From Pseudoflavitalea rhizosphaerae (GTDB taxonomy: Bacteria > Bacteroidota > Bacteroidia > Chitinophagales > Chitinophagaceae): a stretch of 64,000 nucleotides of DNA. The stretch is taken from NCBI RefSeq assembly GCF_003991355.1, contig NZ_RCSU01000004.1, positions 248,001 to 312,000 on the forward strand. The letters run 5' to 3'. Of this stretch, positions 8,346-16,796 are shown piece after piece (within the stretch, counting starts at the first letter, position 1; each line of letters starts with the position of its first letter). The notes under the pieces are model-generated. The model made no database searches and was not told where the DNA came from. It saw only the letters and a program-made list of their open reading frames with translations. The position numbers and the translations under genes were made by a program.

Positions 8346-8474
8346 ACACCCGCAGGATAGTGGACACATCAGACAGGCATTTACGATACAATAGCAATAG
8401 GACGGTTTATATATATAAATGAAGAGCCACACATTGTGCGGAAAGAATTTGGGGCAGACGTTGATTTGGTTGAA

Positions 8475-8505
8475 AGCCCCGCCGGAAATGGCGGGGCTAT
8501 TTTTA
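8475..8505 (+). terminator. Intrinsic terminator
   Basis: AGCCCCGCC (8475-8483), loop GGAAAT, GGCGGGGCT (8490-8498), a perfect 9-bp stem followed by ATTTTTATTT. It lies 130 bases beyond the stop of the 7974-8345 gene and is the only candidate terminator for that transcript. Confidence 0.75.
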
Positions 8506-8525
8506 TTTGAAGCTCCTGATAGAAT

Positions 8526-8563
8526 AAAAAAAGAAGCCAGGAGGTATTGCACCATCCTGGCTT
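8526..8563 (-). terminator. Intrinsic terminator of the amylase/DUF1328 transcript
   Basis: Read on the minus strand: AAGCCAGGA, a 12-base loop, TCCTGGCTT (8563 down to 8534), then CTTTTTTTATT. It follows the stop of the DUF1328 gene (8606) by about 40 bases and closes the minus-strand run. Confidence 0.75.
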
Positions 8564-8605
8564 GCCCGCTTATAATTGTCCGTTGCCTTATGAAGTCAGT
8601 TGTTA

Positions 8606-8773
8606 TTAATCTACACCCTTCGGTCGTCCTGCAATCAAACTAAGTAAGAATAGGACGATAAAAATGAAGAACAGTATTTTTGCAATGCCGGCAGCACCTG
8701 CTGCGATACCACCGAAGCCGAAGATAGCGGCAACGATCGCTACCACTAAGAATATGATTGTCCAGCGTAACAT
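8606..8773 (-). CDS. YtjA-like DUF1328 small membrane protein
   Basis: 55 aa, too short for common ORF cut-offs. It starts [16 protein letters not shown], continues with the glycine-rich [18 protein letters not shown] and a second helix ([12 protein letters not shown]), and ends PKGVD. This two-helix layout with a GFGGIA turn is the DUF1328/YtjA family, found widely in proteobacteria and Bacteroidota and generally associated with stress. Start ATG 8773 is the only one that opens the family motif. It lies 35 bp after the amylase gene on the same strand, so it may share its transcript, and is closed by the terminator at 8563-8526. Confidence 0.85.
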   Translation of the reverse strand: MLRWTIIFLVVAIVAAIFGFGGIAAGAAGIAKILFFIFIVLFLLSLIAGRPKGVD

Positions 8774-8808
8774 AGGCGTTCATTTTATTATCGATACTGT
8801 TTAAAATT

Positions 8809-10299
8809 TCATGCCAGCAATGCCATGGCTTCTTCGCGTATCCATACGGAAACGCTTTCTCCATTGGCTTTGAAGCTGGCATGTCCATGTTCGTCTGTCT
8901 GCACTTTGTCCTGGCGGTTACCTGTACAGTCTACGAATGTTTTATTGGCATGCGAAGGGCCCATGTTCATAGATTTGTTGCCTTCTTCTCCATTGCATAG
9001 CAGGATGGCGCAGCCGGAGAATTCTATTTCTTCCACTCCCTTCCTTACCCATCCAATGGTGTTTGGGTGATCAAAATGGTCCTCCTGTTCCCCATATGAA
9101 AGCCTGTGGCGCACCTGCATCATTTTGCTTAAAGGAAATACAGGAACATGCTCGATGCTATGTCCATTTGTTTCATATTTAGCTCCGTACAGATCGGGAT
9201 AGAAAACACAGGGTACTCCTTTTTCACGCAGCATGGCAAGTGCATAGGCATGGGGCATGAACCAGTAGTCAACCCAGCTCTCCAGGGATTGATGCGGCTG
9301 GCTGTCGTGGTTGTTCACGAAAGTGAGCGCTTTGTCTGGCAATGCTTCCAGGATGGTGTTATGATAGAGGTTGCGGAGATCATATTCTTTTTTCTTCATG
9401 GAAGCTTCATACATATTGAAGTGCAGCGGCACATCATACATGAGGCAATATTGTTCCAGTTCATTGCAGTATTGAATGATGGCTTCCTTGTTATGGCTCC
9501 AGTACTCGGCGATGCAGAAGAAATCCCTGCTATATACTTCCCTGATATATGGAATGAATTCCTTGTAGAATTTCACGGTGATATGTTTAACGGCATCGAG
9601 GCGGAAACCGTCTACGCCAGTGGCTTCGATATACCATTTGATCCAGTGCTTGAGCTCGTTCCTTACAAACTCACGGTCAAAGGCTATATCTGAGCCCATG
9701 AGATAATCGAAATTCCCTTTCTCCCCGTCTATCATTTGTTCCCATCCGTTCTGTCTGTTCTGGTGTTCCAGCAGATAGATCTGGACTTCGTTATCACGGC
9801 CCAGGCTAACCGCAGTGAAGGAGTTGTGGTCCCAGATATAATCGGAATATTTTCCTTTTCTGCCGGGGAAGGTAAATTTGGTGAAGGCATCGATCCCGAT
9901 GGATTCAGGATAGATCTCATTACGGTTCTCTGAATTCACACGGCGGGCCATGATATGCTCCTGTTCATCGGCTCCCTGCTTGTGGTTGAGCACCACATCG
10001 GCAATGGCCTGGATGCCGGCATCATGGAGTGCTTTGATACAATGGATGTATTGCTCTTTAGTGCCGTACTTGGTACGAACAGTTCCTTTCTGATCAAATT
10101 CACCGAGGTCGAAAAGATCGTAGACCGCATATCCCGGTTCTGCGGTACCGTTAGCAGATTTGTAAGCAGGAGGCAGCCATACATGCGTTACGCCCAGCGA
10201 TGCCAGGTGGGCGGCCTGTTCACGGCAATGGTCCCAGAGGGAACCATCATCAGGGTAGTACCAGTGAAAGAACTGGAACAGCGTTGAATTTTTTTCCAT
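8809..10299 (-). CDS. amyA: Cytoplasmic alpha-amylase (GH13)
   Basis: 496 aa from ATG 10299; the open frame extends further but the family starts at MEKNSTLFQFFHWYYPDDGS. No signal peptide, so it acts inside the cell on maltodextrins or glycogen. GH13 motifs are complete: region I ADVVLNHK, region II GFRLDAVKHI (nucleophile Asp), region III FCIAEYW (acid/base Glu), region IV FVNNHDSQ (transition-state Asp). Length and start match E. coli AmyA and Bacillus maltohexaose-type amylases. It lies 10 bp after the Gfo/Idh gene in the same direction, and so is probably co-transcribed. Confidence 0.92.
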   Translation of the reverse strand: MEKNSTLFQFFHWYYPDDGSLWDHCREQAAHLASLGVTHVWLPPAYKSANGTAEPGYAVYDLFDLGEFDQKGTVRTKYGTKEQYIHCIKALHDAGIQAIADVVLNHKQGADEQEHIMARRVNSENRNEIYPESIGIDAFTKFTFPGRKGKYSDYIWDHNSFTAVSLGRDNEVQIYLLEHQNRQNGWEQMIDGEKGNFDYLMGSDIAFDREFVRNELKHWIKWYIEATGVDGFRLDAVKHITVKFYKEFIPYIREVYSRDFFCIAEYWSHNKEAIIQYCNELEQYCLMYDVPLHFNMYEASMKKKEYDLRNLYHNTILEALPDKALTFVNNHDSQPHQSLESWVDYWFMPHAYALAMLREKGVPCVFYPDLYGAKYETNGHSIEHVPVFPLSKMMQVRHRLSYGEQEDHFDHPNTIGWVRKGVEEIEFSGCAILLCNGEEGNKSMNMGPSHANKTFVDCTGNRQDKVQTDEHGHASFKANGESVSVWIREEAMALLA

Positions 10300-10309
10300 G
10301 GCAAACTTT

Positions 10310-11299
10310 TTATTCGAACGGGTAGCGGATGGAATGCTGGTGGCGGACAGTGTCCATCGTTTCGATAAGGTTGAGGCTGAATTCAGGCGACATCTTTTCA
10401 CTGCTTATCTTTCCCTGCCGGATACATTCGTACACTTCTTCCACTTCAAACTGCAGCCCGCGTCCTTCCCATTGCACCGGCTCTTCACATTTCACACCGT
10501 GATATTTTTCATATATGATGGAAGGCGGCTTTTCGTTCCAGGGATTGGTGATGGTGATCTGCCCGGTAGTGCCGCTGATGGTGGCGGTATTGGGTGTTTG
10601 CGTGATCAGTGAAGATTCCAGCATGGCGTATTTATCAGGGCCGAACTGCAGCAGCATGGCGCAATTTTCGTCGATGCCTTGTTCAGAGCGTTTGATGGAA
10701 GAATGGATATTGCTGGGCTTGCCCATCAGGAGTTGCGCCAGGAAGATGGGATAGACCCCGAGATCGAGCAGAGAACCGCCGCCGAGTGATGGTTCAAAAT
10801 ATCGACTGCCTTCTTCCCGCGGAGCCAGGAAACTGAGTGAGGCGTTGATATGCCTGAGTTCGCCGATTGCTTCATTCTGCAACATTTCCTGCACTATATC
10901 GATGCTGGGAAGAAAGCGTGTCCACATCGCTTCCATCAGGAATGTGTTGTGCTGTTTTGCTGTTTCGAACATTTCCGTTACCTGCCGTTTGTTGATGCCC
11001 ATCGGTTTTTCGCAGAGAACAGGCAGCTTATGTTTCAGACATACCTGCGCTTCTTCGAAATGCATCGGATGCGGTGTGGCGATGTAGACTGCATTCACCT
11101 GTGAATGCGCTGCAAACTGTTCCAGGTCATCGAAGGAATCAGGTGCGCTGAATTTCCCTGCAAACTCGCGGGCAGTACTCATTTCCCGGCTGAGCACCGC
11201 GCTGATCCGGTGTTTGGCATTTCTTGCCAGGTGCAGGTCTTCTGCAAATGCCTCTGCAATATTTCCGGTGCCGATCACACCCCATAAAAATTCATCCAT
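10310..11299 (-). CDS. Gfo/Idh/MocA-family oxidoreductase
   Basis: 329 aa from ATG 11299 (MDEFLWGVIGTGNIAEAF); the frame continues upstream, but the nucleotide-binding strand starts only three residues after this Met. The N-terminal Rossmann fold has GTGNIA and the conserved EKP motif in LPVLCEKPMGIN; the C-terminal alpha/beta domain contains GGGSLLDLGVYP, whose Asp and adjacent residues shape the active site in this family. NAD(P)-dependent oxidation of a sugar, inositol or diol is likely; closest in pattern to dihydrodiol dehydrogenase-like members. Immediately upstream of amyA (10 bp), suggesting shared carbohydrate metabolism. Confidence 0.87.
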   Translation of the reverse strand: MDEFLWGVIGTGNIAEAFAEDLHLARNAKHRISAVLSREMSTAREFAGKFSAPDSFDDLEQFAAHSQVNAVYIATPHPMHFEEAQVCLKHKLPVLCEKPMGINKRQVTEMFETAKQHNTFLMEAMWTRFLPSIDIVQEMLQNEAIGELRHINASLSFLAPREEGSRYFEPSLGGGSLLDLGVYPIFLAQLLMGKPSNIHSSIKRSEQGIDENCAMLLQFGPDKYAMLESSLITQTPNTATISGTTGQITITNPWNEKPPSIIYEKYHGVKCEEPVQWEGRGLQFEVEEVYECIRQGKISSEKMSPEFSLNLIETMDTVRHQHSIRYPFE

Positions 11300-11406
11300 T
11301 CCGTTTAACTGTATTTGTATCGATTGGATATTCAACTGTTATACCCTCCTTTGCTGTGGAGAATACACCTCAGTAACTGGTACAGGAATTTTATTGTAAT
11401 GGCAAA

Positions 11407-12252
11407 ATGGATATGGCAAAACTGAAAAAGACACCGGTAAAGCCCAGGCTGAAAAAACAGCTGGACCAGATCAATATGATCATCCGGCCCGGGTACATAG
11501 GATCGGGAAGGTTGAAAGATAAAGTAGCCATCATCACCGGCGGCGATAGCGGCATCGGGCGTTCCGTGGCGGTGCTCTTTGCTCGTGAAGGCGCCGATGT
11601 GGCCATCGTGTACAAAAGCAGTGATAAAGATGCAAAGGAAACGCAGCAGCTTGTGGAATCGGAACAGCGCGAATGTTTATTGCTGAAGGGTGACCTGAGC
11701 AATGAAACTTTCGCGCGTAAAATGGTGAAAGATGTATACAGGCATTTCAAAAAGATATCGATCCTCGTGAACAATGCCGGAACACATGAAGAAGATTATG
11801 ATTTTCAGAAGATCAGTACCAAACAATTCCGGCATACTTTTGATGTGAACATGTATCCTTTCTTTTATTCCTCACAGGAAGCTTTGAAGTTGATTGATAA
11901 AGATGGATGTATCATCAATACTGCATCGGTAGTAGCTTTCAGAGGCAGCGAACATTTGATAGATTATTCCGCCACCAAGGGCGCCATCGTTTCTTTCACC
12001 CGTGCGCTGGCGAAGAACCTGGCTGAATCAGGTATTCGTGTAAATGCAGTGGCGCCGGGCCCTGTGTGGACGCCGCTCATCTTTGCCAGTTTCACCAATG
12101 AGCATGTGAACAATTTCGGAAAGAATACGCCGATGGGACGCGCAGGTTATCCCTATGAACTGGCGCCGGCCTTCCTTTTCCTGGCCTGTGATGATGCCGC
12201 TTATATCACGGGACAGGTGATCCACGTTAATGGTGGCGAGATTGTGGGATAG
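11407..12252 (+). CDS. Short-chain dehydrogenase, general-stress GSP39-like
   Basis: 281 aa (ATG 11407; ATG 11413 also possible). A basic N-terminal extension containing RPGYIGSGRLKDK precedes the NAD(P)-binding TGGDSGIGRS. Further SDR motifs: NNAGTHEE, the Ser in NTASVVAF, and the catalytic YSATK. The extension plus TGGDSGIG is typical of the YhdF/YdaD/general stress protein 39 group. The substrate is unknown. Its expression is likely stress-linked by analogy. The stop is two bases from that of the convergent CHASE3 kinase. Confidence 0.9.
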   Translation: MDMAKLKKTPVKPRLKKQLDQINMIIRPGYIGSGRLKDKVAIITGGDSGIGRSVAVLFAREGADVAIVYKSSDKDAKETQQLVESEQRECLLLKGDLSNETFARKMVKDVYRHFKKISILVNNAGTHEEDYDFQKISTKQFRHTFDVNMYPFFYSSQEALKLIDKDGCIINTASVVAFRGSEHLIDYSATKGAIVSFTRALAKNLAESGIRVNAVAPGPVWTPLIFASFTNEHVNNFGKNTPMGRAGYPYELAPAFLFLACDDAAYITGQVIHVNGGEIVG

Positions 12253-12254
12253 TC

Positions 12255-13658
12255 CTAACGATTAGGAACAGGAAAATATAAATGGAAAACAGCGCCCTGG
12301 CCTACATATCCCGATGCGGAAATATTGCCGCCATGATTGATCATGATCCGCTTCACCATCGCGAGGCCAATGCCCTTGCTGTTGAGGAAGAGTTGTTGTG
12401 TTTCCAGTTTTTCAAAAATGCCGAAGATTTTTTCTGCAAATTCATTGCTGAATCCCATCCCATTATCTACCACGCTGACCTTATAATAAAGGGTGCCTCC
12501 AAAAACGGAAAGGAGTTTATCACTGATGGTTTTCCCCACTGTTTCTTCATGCGTAATGGTGATCACCGGCGGTACATCGCGTCGGGAGAACTTGACGGAA
12601 TTATCTATCAGCTGCTCAAAGAGAAGGGCCAGCTGCATGGGAATGCCGCGCACAACAGGTAAGGTATTGGCCACCACAAGGCTGGCGTGGTTCATGGTGA
12701 GGCGGGCATCCACCTGTTCGGCCACTTTGAATAATACATAATTGAGGTCCACGTCCACGGCTGCTTCCCGGTTGGAAATGAGGTTGGAATATTTTACCAT
12801 GTCTGCAGTAAGCCCATGCATATGTTCAGCTGTAGTATTGATCTTTTCCAGCAGCTTCCTGGTTTCCTCATTCAGATTACCATTTTGCCTGGTCAGTAAA
12901 CGGGTAGTGAAGGTCTGTATTTTGCGCAACGGTTCCTGCAAGTGGTGGGATTGTGCATTGGTCAATTGTTCCAGCTCAATATTGGCGCGGTTCAGTGACC
13001 CTACCTGGTTTTGCAACTGCTGCTGAAAGCTGAGCCTTTTCCGGAGCTCCCTATTGATAAAGAGAAAACTGATCACAAAAACCACGGTAGCAAAAACGAA
13101 AATAGCATACAACAGTTTCGGGGTACTGGCCTGGTAACTGTCTTTCCGGATATTCCTGAACAGCAACATGCTTCTCTCTTCACTTTCTATTTTTCTCAGC
13201 ACATCATAATAGTCATTCATCAGCACTTTCGATTGAAGGAGGCGAAGGTCCTGGCTACGGTTCTCTTTCAGCGCTGCTTTGTTCACGTTAGTACGCACCT
13301 GGTTGAGCCTGTCGGAAACGATGCGCTTCAGGTTATTGATATTGAGCTGTTGCTTATTGTTATCGAAGGTAAGTGCACGGAGACTGTCGATCAGCGGATT
13401 GATCCTGGGAGTTTTGGTCAGTAATGGTTCCAGTAATGCTGAATCCTGCGTGAGGAGGAAGCCGCGTTCGCTGCTGATGGCATCTTTCATATATGCATCT
13501 ATGCGGCTGAGCAGATACAGTTTTTCATATGTATATTCCACCGCATTGGAATACTGTTGGGTGTTCATCAGCCGCTGGTAAAAGAGAACGGCCAGAACAG
13601 TAAGTATCGCAAACGAAAGAAGGAAAGTGATATATATGTACTGAAATCTGAACTTCAT
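12255..13658 (-). CDS. CHASE3-domain sensor histidine kinase
   Basis: 467 aa. TM1 (about 8-27), a periplasmic helical CHASE3 domain (about 30-175, with the signature SSERGFLLTQD), TM2 (about 182-203), a coiled linker, HisKA (about 225-300) and HATPase_c (about 335-465: N box EQLIDNSVKF, G1 VVDNGMGFS, G2 NSKGIGLAMV). Oddity: the dimerisation motif reads SHHLQEPLRK where the two sister kinases in this window have SHDLQEPLRK. The phospho-acceptor His is kept, but the adjacent acidic residue needed for efficient kinase or phosphatase action is His. No receiver is attached. It could signal through a nearby orphan receiver. Confidence 0.9.
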   Translation of the reverse strand: MKFRFQYIYITFLLSFAILTVLAVLFYQRLMNTQQYSNAVEYTYEKLYLLSRIDAYMKDAISSERGFLLTQDSALLEPLLTKTPRINPLIDSLRALTFDNNKQQLNINNLKRIVSDRLNQVRTNVNKAALKENRSQDLRLLQSKVLMNDYYDVLRKIESEERSMLLFRNIRKDSYQASTPKLLYAIFVFATVVFVISFLFINRELRKRLSFQQQLQNQVGSLNRANIELEQLTNAQSHHLQEPLRKIQTFTTRLLTRQNGNLNEETRKLLEKINTTAEHMHGLTADMVKYSNLISNREAAVDVDLNYVLFKVAEQVDARLTMNHASLVVANTLPVVRGIPMQLALLFEQLIDNSVKFSRRDVPPVITITHEETVGKTISDKLLSVFGGTLYYKVSVVDNGMGFSNEFAEKIFGIFEKLETQQLFLNSKGIGLAMVKRIMINHGGNISASGYVGQGAVFHLYFPVPNR

Positions 13659-13848
13659 GGAAGAGATTTCTCATTTTGTGGAAATAATTCTACATAGTCA
13701 AGAACCGGGCCGGATATATAAAAATGTTTTAATTGTTGCTCAAACTCAGTAAGGATCAGCATAGTAGCGGAATTAAAAAGAAAATGCATAAAATATGGTT
13801 TTTGGTTTAAGCCTTGCATTATGAGCTGTACACTATTAATCAATTGCC

Positions 13849-15261
13849 ATGATCTATCAACACCTTACTCAGAAACAGCAGGTACGGATACTGCCTCAAC
13901 AGATCCAGTTGCTGAACCTGTTTCATCTGAATACGTTGGAGCTGGAACATCGCATACAGCAGGAACTGGAAGAGAATCCCCTGCTGGAGGAAGCGCCCGC
14001 AGATGATAACAGCCTCAGGGAAGATAGCGAAGTTATACAGGATTTTGCAGACTGGGATGAATTCGGTTATGATGATATCCCGGACTACAAGACGGAGTAT
14101 GCGAATTATTTTTCAGGTGAGGCCATTCCTGACAGGCCCATCGTGCAGGTAGCAGATTTCCGCGAGCACCTGAAAGAGCAATGCAGACTGCTGTTGATGG
14201 AAGAAAAAGATTTTCAGCAGATCTGCTATCTCATAGATTCTTTGAATGAGAACGGCATGCTGGACCAGGAGCTCAGCTCACTGGCGGAAGACATGAGTTT
14301 CAAGTATGGCGAATGGATCGAAGCACCGCAACTGGAGCGGTTGCTGAAAGTGATTCAATCACTGGATCCTGCCGGGGTGGGAGCCCGCGATATCCGCGAA
14401 TGCCTGCTGCTGCAACTGGAGCGTAAGCATACTAACCGTCCGGATGTAGCGGCCGCCTTCAAACTGGTGCGCGATCATTTCACGGATCTGAAGAACCGTC
14501 AGCTGGACAAGATCATGGAGAGCCTGGGGTTGGAAGAAGATGAATTGAGGATCGTGCTGGAGTTGATCGCGGCATTGCCTTTGCAACCTATCATGACAGC
14601 CACGGAAGAATCAGGTAACAGGAATTATATCGTTCCCGATTTCGTGATAACGGTAGAAGGTGATACCATCGATGTGAGCCTTTCGCGCCAGCGTTCCTCT
14701 TCGCTCCATATCAGTCACAGCTGGATGGAGAACGTGAAGAACCAGTGTGCGAAGGATGATAAGGCTGCAGGGCAATACCTCAAAAGTAAACTCCAGGCAG
14801 CAGAATGGTTCATTTCGGCTATCCAGCAGCGTGAAAGCACCATGCTCCGGGTGATGCGCACCATCGTGAAATGGCAATACGAGTATTTCAAAGAAGGTGA
14901 TCCGCTGATGATGAAACCAATGATCCTGAAGAATATCGCCAAAGAAGTGGGCGTGGATATTTCAACGGTATCACGCATCACCAGCAATAAATATGCGGCT
15001 ACGCCTTTCGGTAATATTCTGCTGAAAGACCTTTTCTCGGAAGGGCTGGCCAATGAGCAGGGAGAAGTAGTAAGCAACCGTATCATCCAGCATGCGCTGG
15101 AAGAAGCGATTGCAGCGGAAGACAAGAAGAGCCCTTTCACCGATCACCAACTGGTGGTGATCCTTGCAAAGAACGGTTACAAGATCGCAAGAAGGACCGT
15201 GGCCAAGTACCGTGAACTGCTGAGGATACCCACTGCGCAGATCCGCGCTGTATGGGGATGA
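13849..15261 (+). CDS. rpoN: RNA polymerase sigma-54 factor
   Basis: 470 aa. The N-terminal activator-interacting region is Gln- and Leu-rich (QKQQVRILPQQIQLLNLF, then ELEENPLLEE), followed by an acidic region II, the core-binding domain (about 85-290) and the DNA-binding HTH. The RpoN box appears as ARRTVAKYRELL near residues 447-458. It directs transcription from -24/-12 promoters and needs an AAA+ activator; exactly such an activator gene follows 61 bp downstream, so this is a sigma-54 control cassette. ATG 13849 places the Q-rich region at the expected position. Confidence 0.95.
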   Translation: MIYQHLTQKQQVRILPQQIQLLNLFHLNTLELEHRIQQELEENPLLEEAPADDNSLREDSEVIQDFADWDEFGYDDIPDYKTEYANYFSGEAIPDRPIVQVADFREHLKEQCRLLLMEEKDFQQICYLIDSLNENGMLDQELSSLAEDMSFKYGEWIEAPQLERLLKVIQSLDPAGVGARDIRECLLLQLERKHTNRPDVAAAFKLVRDHFTDLKNRQLDKIMESLGLEEDELRIVLELIAALPLQPIMTATEESGNRNYIVPDFVITVEGDTIDVSLSRQRSSSLHISHSWMENVKNQCAKDDKAAGQYLKSKLQAAEWFISAIQQRESTMLRVMRTIVKWQYEYFKEGDPLMMKPMILKNIAKEVGVDISTVSRITSNKYAATPFGNILLKDLFSEGLANEQGEVVSNRIIQHALEEAIAAEDKKSPFTDHQLVVILAKNGYKIARRTVAKYRELLRIPTAQIRAVWG

Positions 15262-15322
15262 TCGGCATCATTACCTTATCAATCGAATCAACGTACATTT
15301 ATACCATAAAAACCTGCCAGCT

Positions 15323-16792
15323 ATGCCAAAAGTCTTAGTCATTGATGATGATCGTGATATATGTTTCCTGATGAATAAATTCCTGACCAAGCATGGTTAT
15401 GAGACACTGGAATCCTATTCTGCCAAAAAAGCCCTGGAGCTGCTGGAAGAGGTGAAGGATATAGACATCGTGCTTTGTGATTACCGGATGGAGGGAATGG
15501 ATGGGAAGACCATGCTGCTGAAGATCAAGGAAAAGTATCCGGCGATGCCCGTGATCATCATTACCGGTTACAATGATCTCAAAACCGCCGTGGATGTGAT
15601 GAAACTGGGTGCCTATGATTATGTGACCAAGCCGCTTTTCCCTGAAGAGATCCTCAATACCATCCAGTCTGCCCTGCAACAGGCCGGCGCTCCGCCTGCA
15701 ACCCCTGCCAGCAACGGAGTGCACCAAGATGTAAAAAAAGAAAAGAAGAAAACGAATGGCAATAACGCTGAATATATTTTCGGTAACAGTCCTGTTTTCC
15801 AGCATCTGATAGATCAGATCTCACTGGTAGGACCAACCGATTACAGTGTGATCATTTACGGGGAGAGTGGAAGTGGCAAGGAGGCCATTGCGCAGGAAAT
15901 TCATAAGAAGAGCAAACGCGCCGCCTTTCCATTTGTGGCCATCGATTGCGGAGCTCTAAGCAAGGAGCTGGCAGGAAGTGAACTGTTCGGTCATGAAAAA
16001 GGTTCCTTCACCGGCGCAATCAACCAGAAGCCCGGTAGCTTTGAAATGGCCAACGGTGGCACTATCTTCCTGGATGAGATCGCCAACCTGAGCTACGATA
16101 TCCAGGTGAGCCTGCTCCGCGTGATCCAGGAGCGTAAAATGAGAAGGGTGGGTGGCACAAAGGACATCCCACTGGACGTACGCATCATCATCGCCAGTAA
16201 CGAAAAACTCTGGGATGCAGCGCAGAAAGGGAAGTTCAGGGAAGACCTTTTCCATCGATTCAATGAGTTCACCATCGAGCTGCCGCCACTGCGCCAGCGT
16301 AAGGATGATATTATGGTATTCGCCAGGCATTTCCTGGAAAAAGCGAATGATGGATTGCAGAAAAATGTAAAAGGATTTTCGCCTGAAGTGGAAGAAATTT
16401 TCAGGAATTATGTGTGGCACGGGAACCTTAGAGAGCTCCGCAACGTAGTTAAAAGAGCGGCACTGCTCACCGATGGTGATTTTATCGAGGTGCGCAGCCT
16501 GCCATTCGAGATCAGTAATTATAAAAAGCTGCTCTTTGAGCATAACAATGATCAGTATGCGGAAGCTGCACAGGTAGCCCCGCCCGTAGTGGTGGAGGAG
16601 CAAAGACCCGTAAGACGTGCCCCCTTCGAGAACAGCCTCAAGGAAGCCAGTATAGACCTGGAATATGAACTGATACTGAAAGCGCTGAAAGAAACCAATT
16701 TCAATAAAAGCAAAGCTGCCAAATTATTGAATATAGATAGAAAAACACTGTATAATAAGATCAAACTATATCAGGAATTAAATAATCGTTAG
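15323..16792 (+). CDS. NtrC-family sigma-54-dependent response regulator
   Basis: 489 aa. Receiver (about 1-120; acidic pocket IDDDRD, phospho-acceptor in IVLCDYRMEGMDG, switch Thr in ITGY, Lys in VTKPLF), AAA+ sigma-54 activation domain (about 150-390; Walker A GESGSGKE, sigma-54-contacting loop GSFTGA, Walker B GGTIFLDEI) and a Fis-type HTH at the C-terminus (NKSKAAKLLNIDRKTLYNK). It should oligomerise on phosphorylation and remodel RpoN-polymerase. Four bp separate it from the PAS kinase downstream, its likely cognate. The family is certain; the regulon is unknown. Confidence 0.93.
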   Translation: MPKVLVIDDDRDICFLMNKFLTKHGYETLESYSAKKALELLEEVKDIDIVLCDYRMEGMDGKTMLLKIKEKYPAMPVIIITGYNDLKTAVDVMKLGAYDYVTKPLFPEEILNTIQSALQQAGAPPATPASNGVHQDVKKEKKKTNGNNAEYIFGNSPVFQHLIDQISLVGPTDYSVIIYGESGSGKEAIAQEIHKKSKRAAFPFVAIDCGALSKELAGSELFGHEKGSFTGAINQKPGSFEMANGGTIFLDEIANLSYDIQVSLLRVIQERKMRRVGGTKDIPLDVRIIIASNEKLWDAAQKGKFREDLFHRFNEFTIELPPLRQRKDDIMVFARHFLEKANDGLQKNVKGFSPEVEEIFRNYVWHGNLRELRNVVKRAALLTDGDFIEVRSLPFEISNYKKLLFEHNNDQYAEAAQVAPPVVVEEQRPVRRAPFENSLKEASIDLEYELILKALKETNFNKSKAAKLLNIDRKTLYNKIKLYQELNNR

Positions 16793-16796
16793 TGAG

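Noticed and set aside
8419-8643. A plus-strand frame of 74 codons
   Set aside because: It spans two terminator hairpins and overlaps the DUF1328 gene on the other strand.
8640-8888. A minus-strand open frame of 82 codons
   Set aside because: It covers the real 55-aa DUF1328 gene (8606-8773) in another frame and has no family-like sequence.
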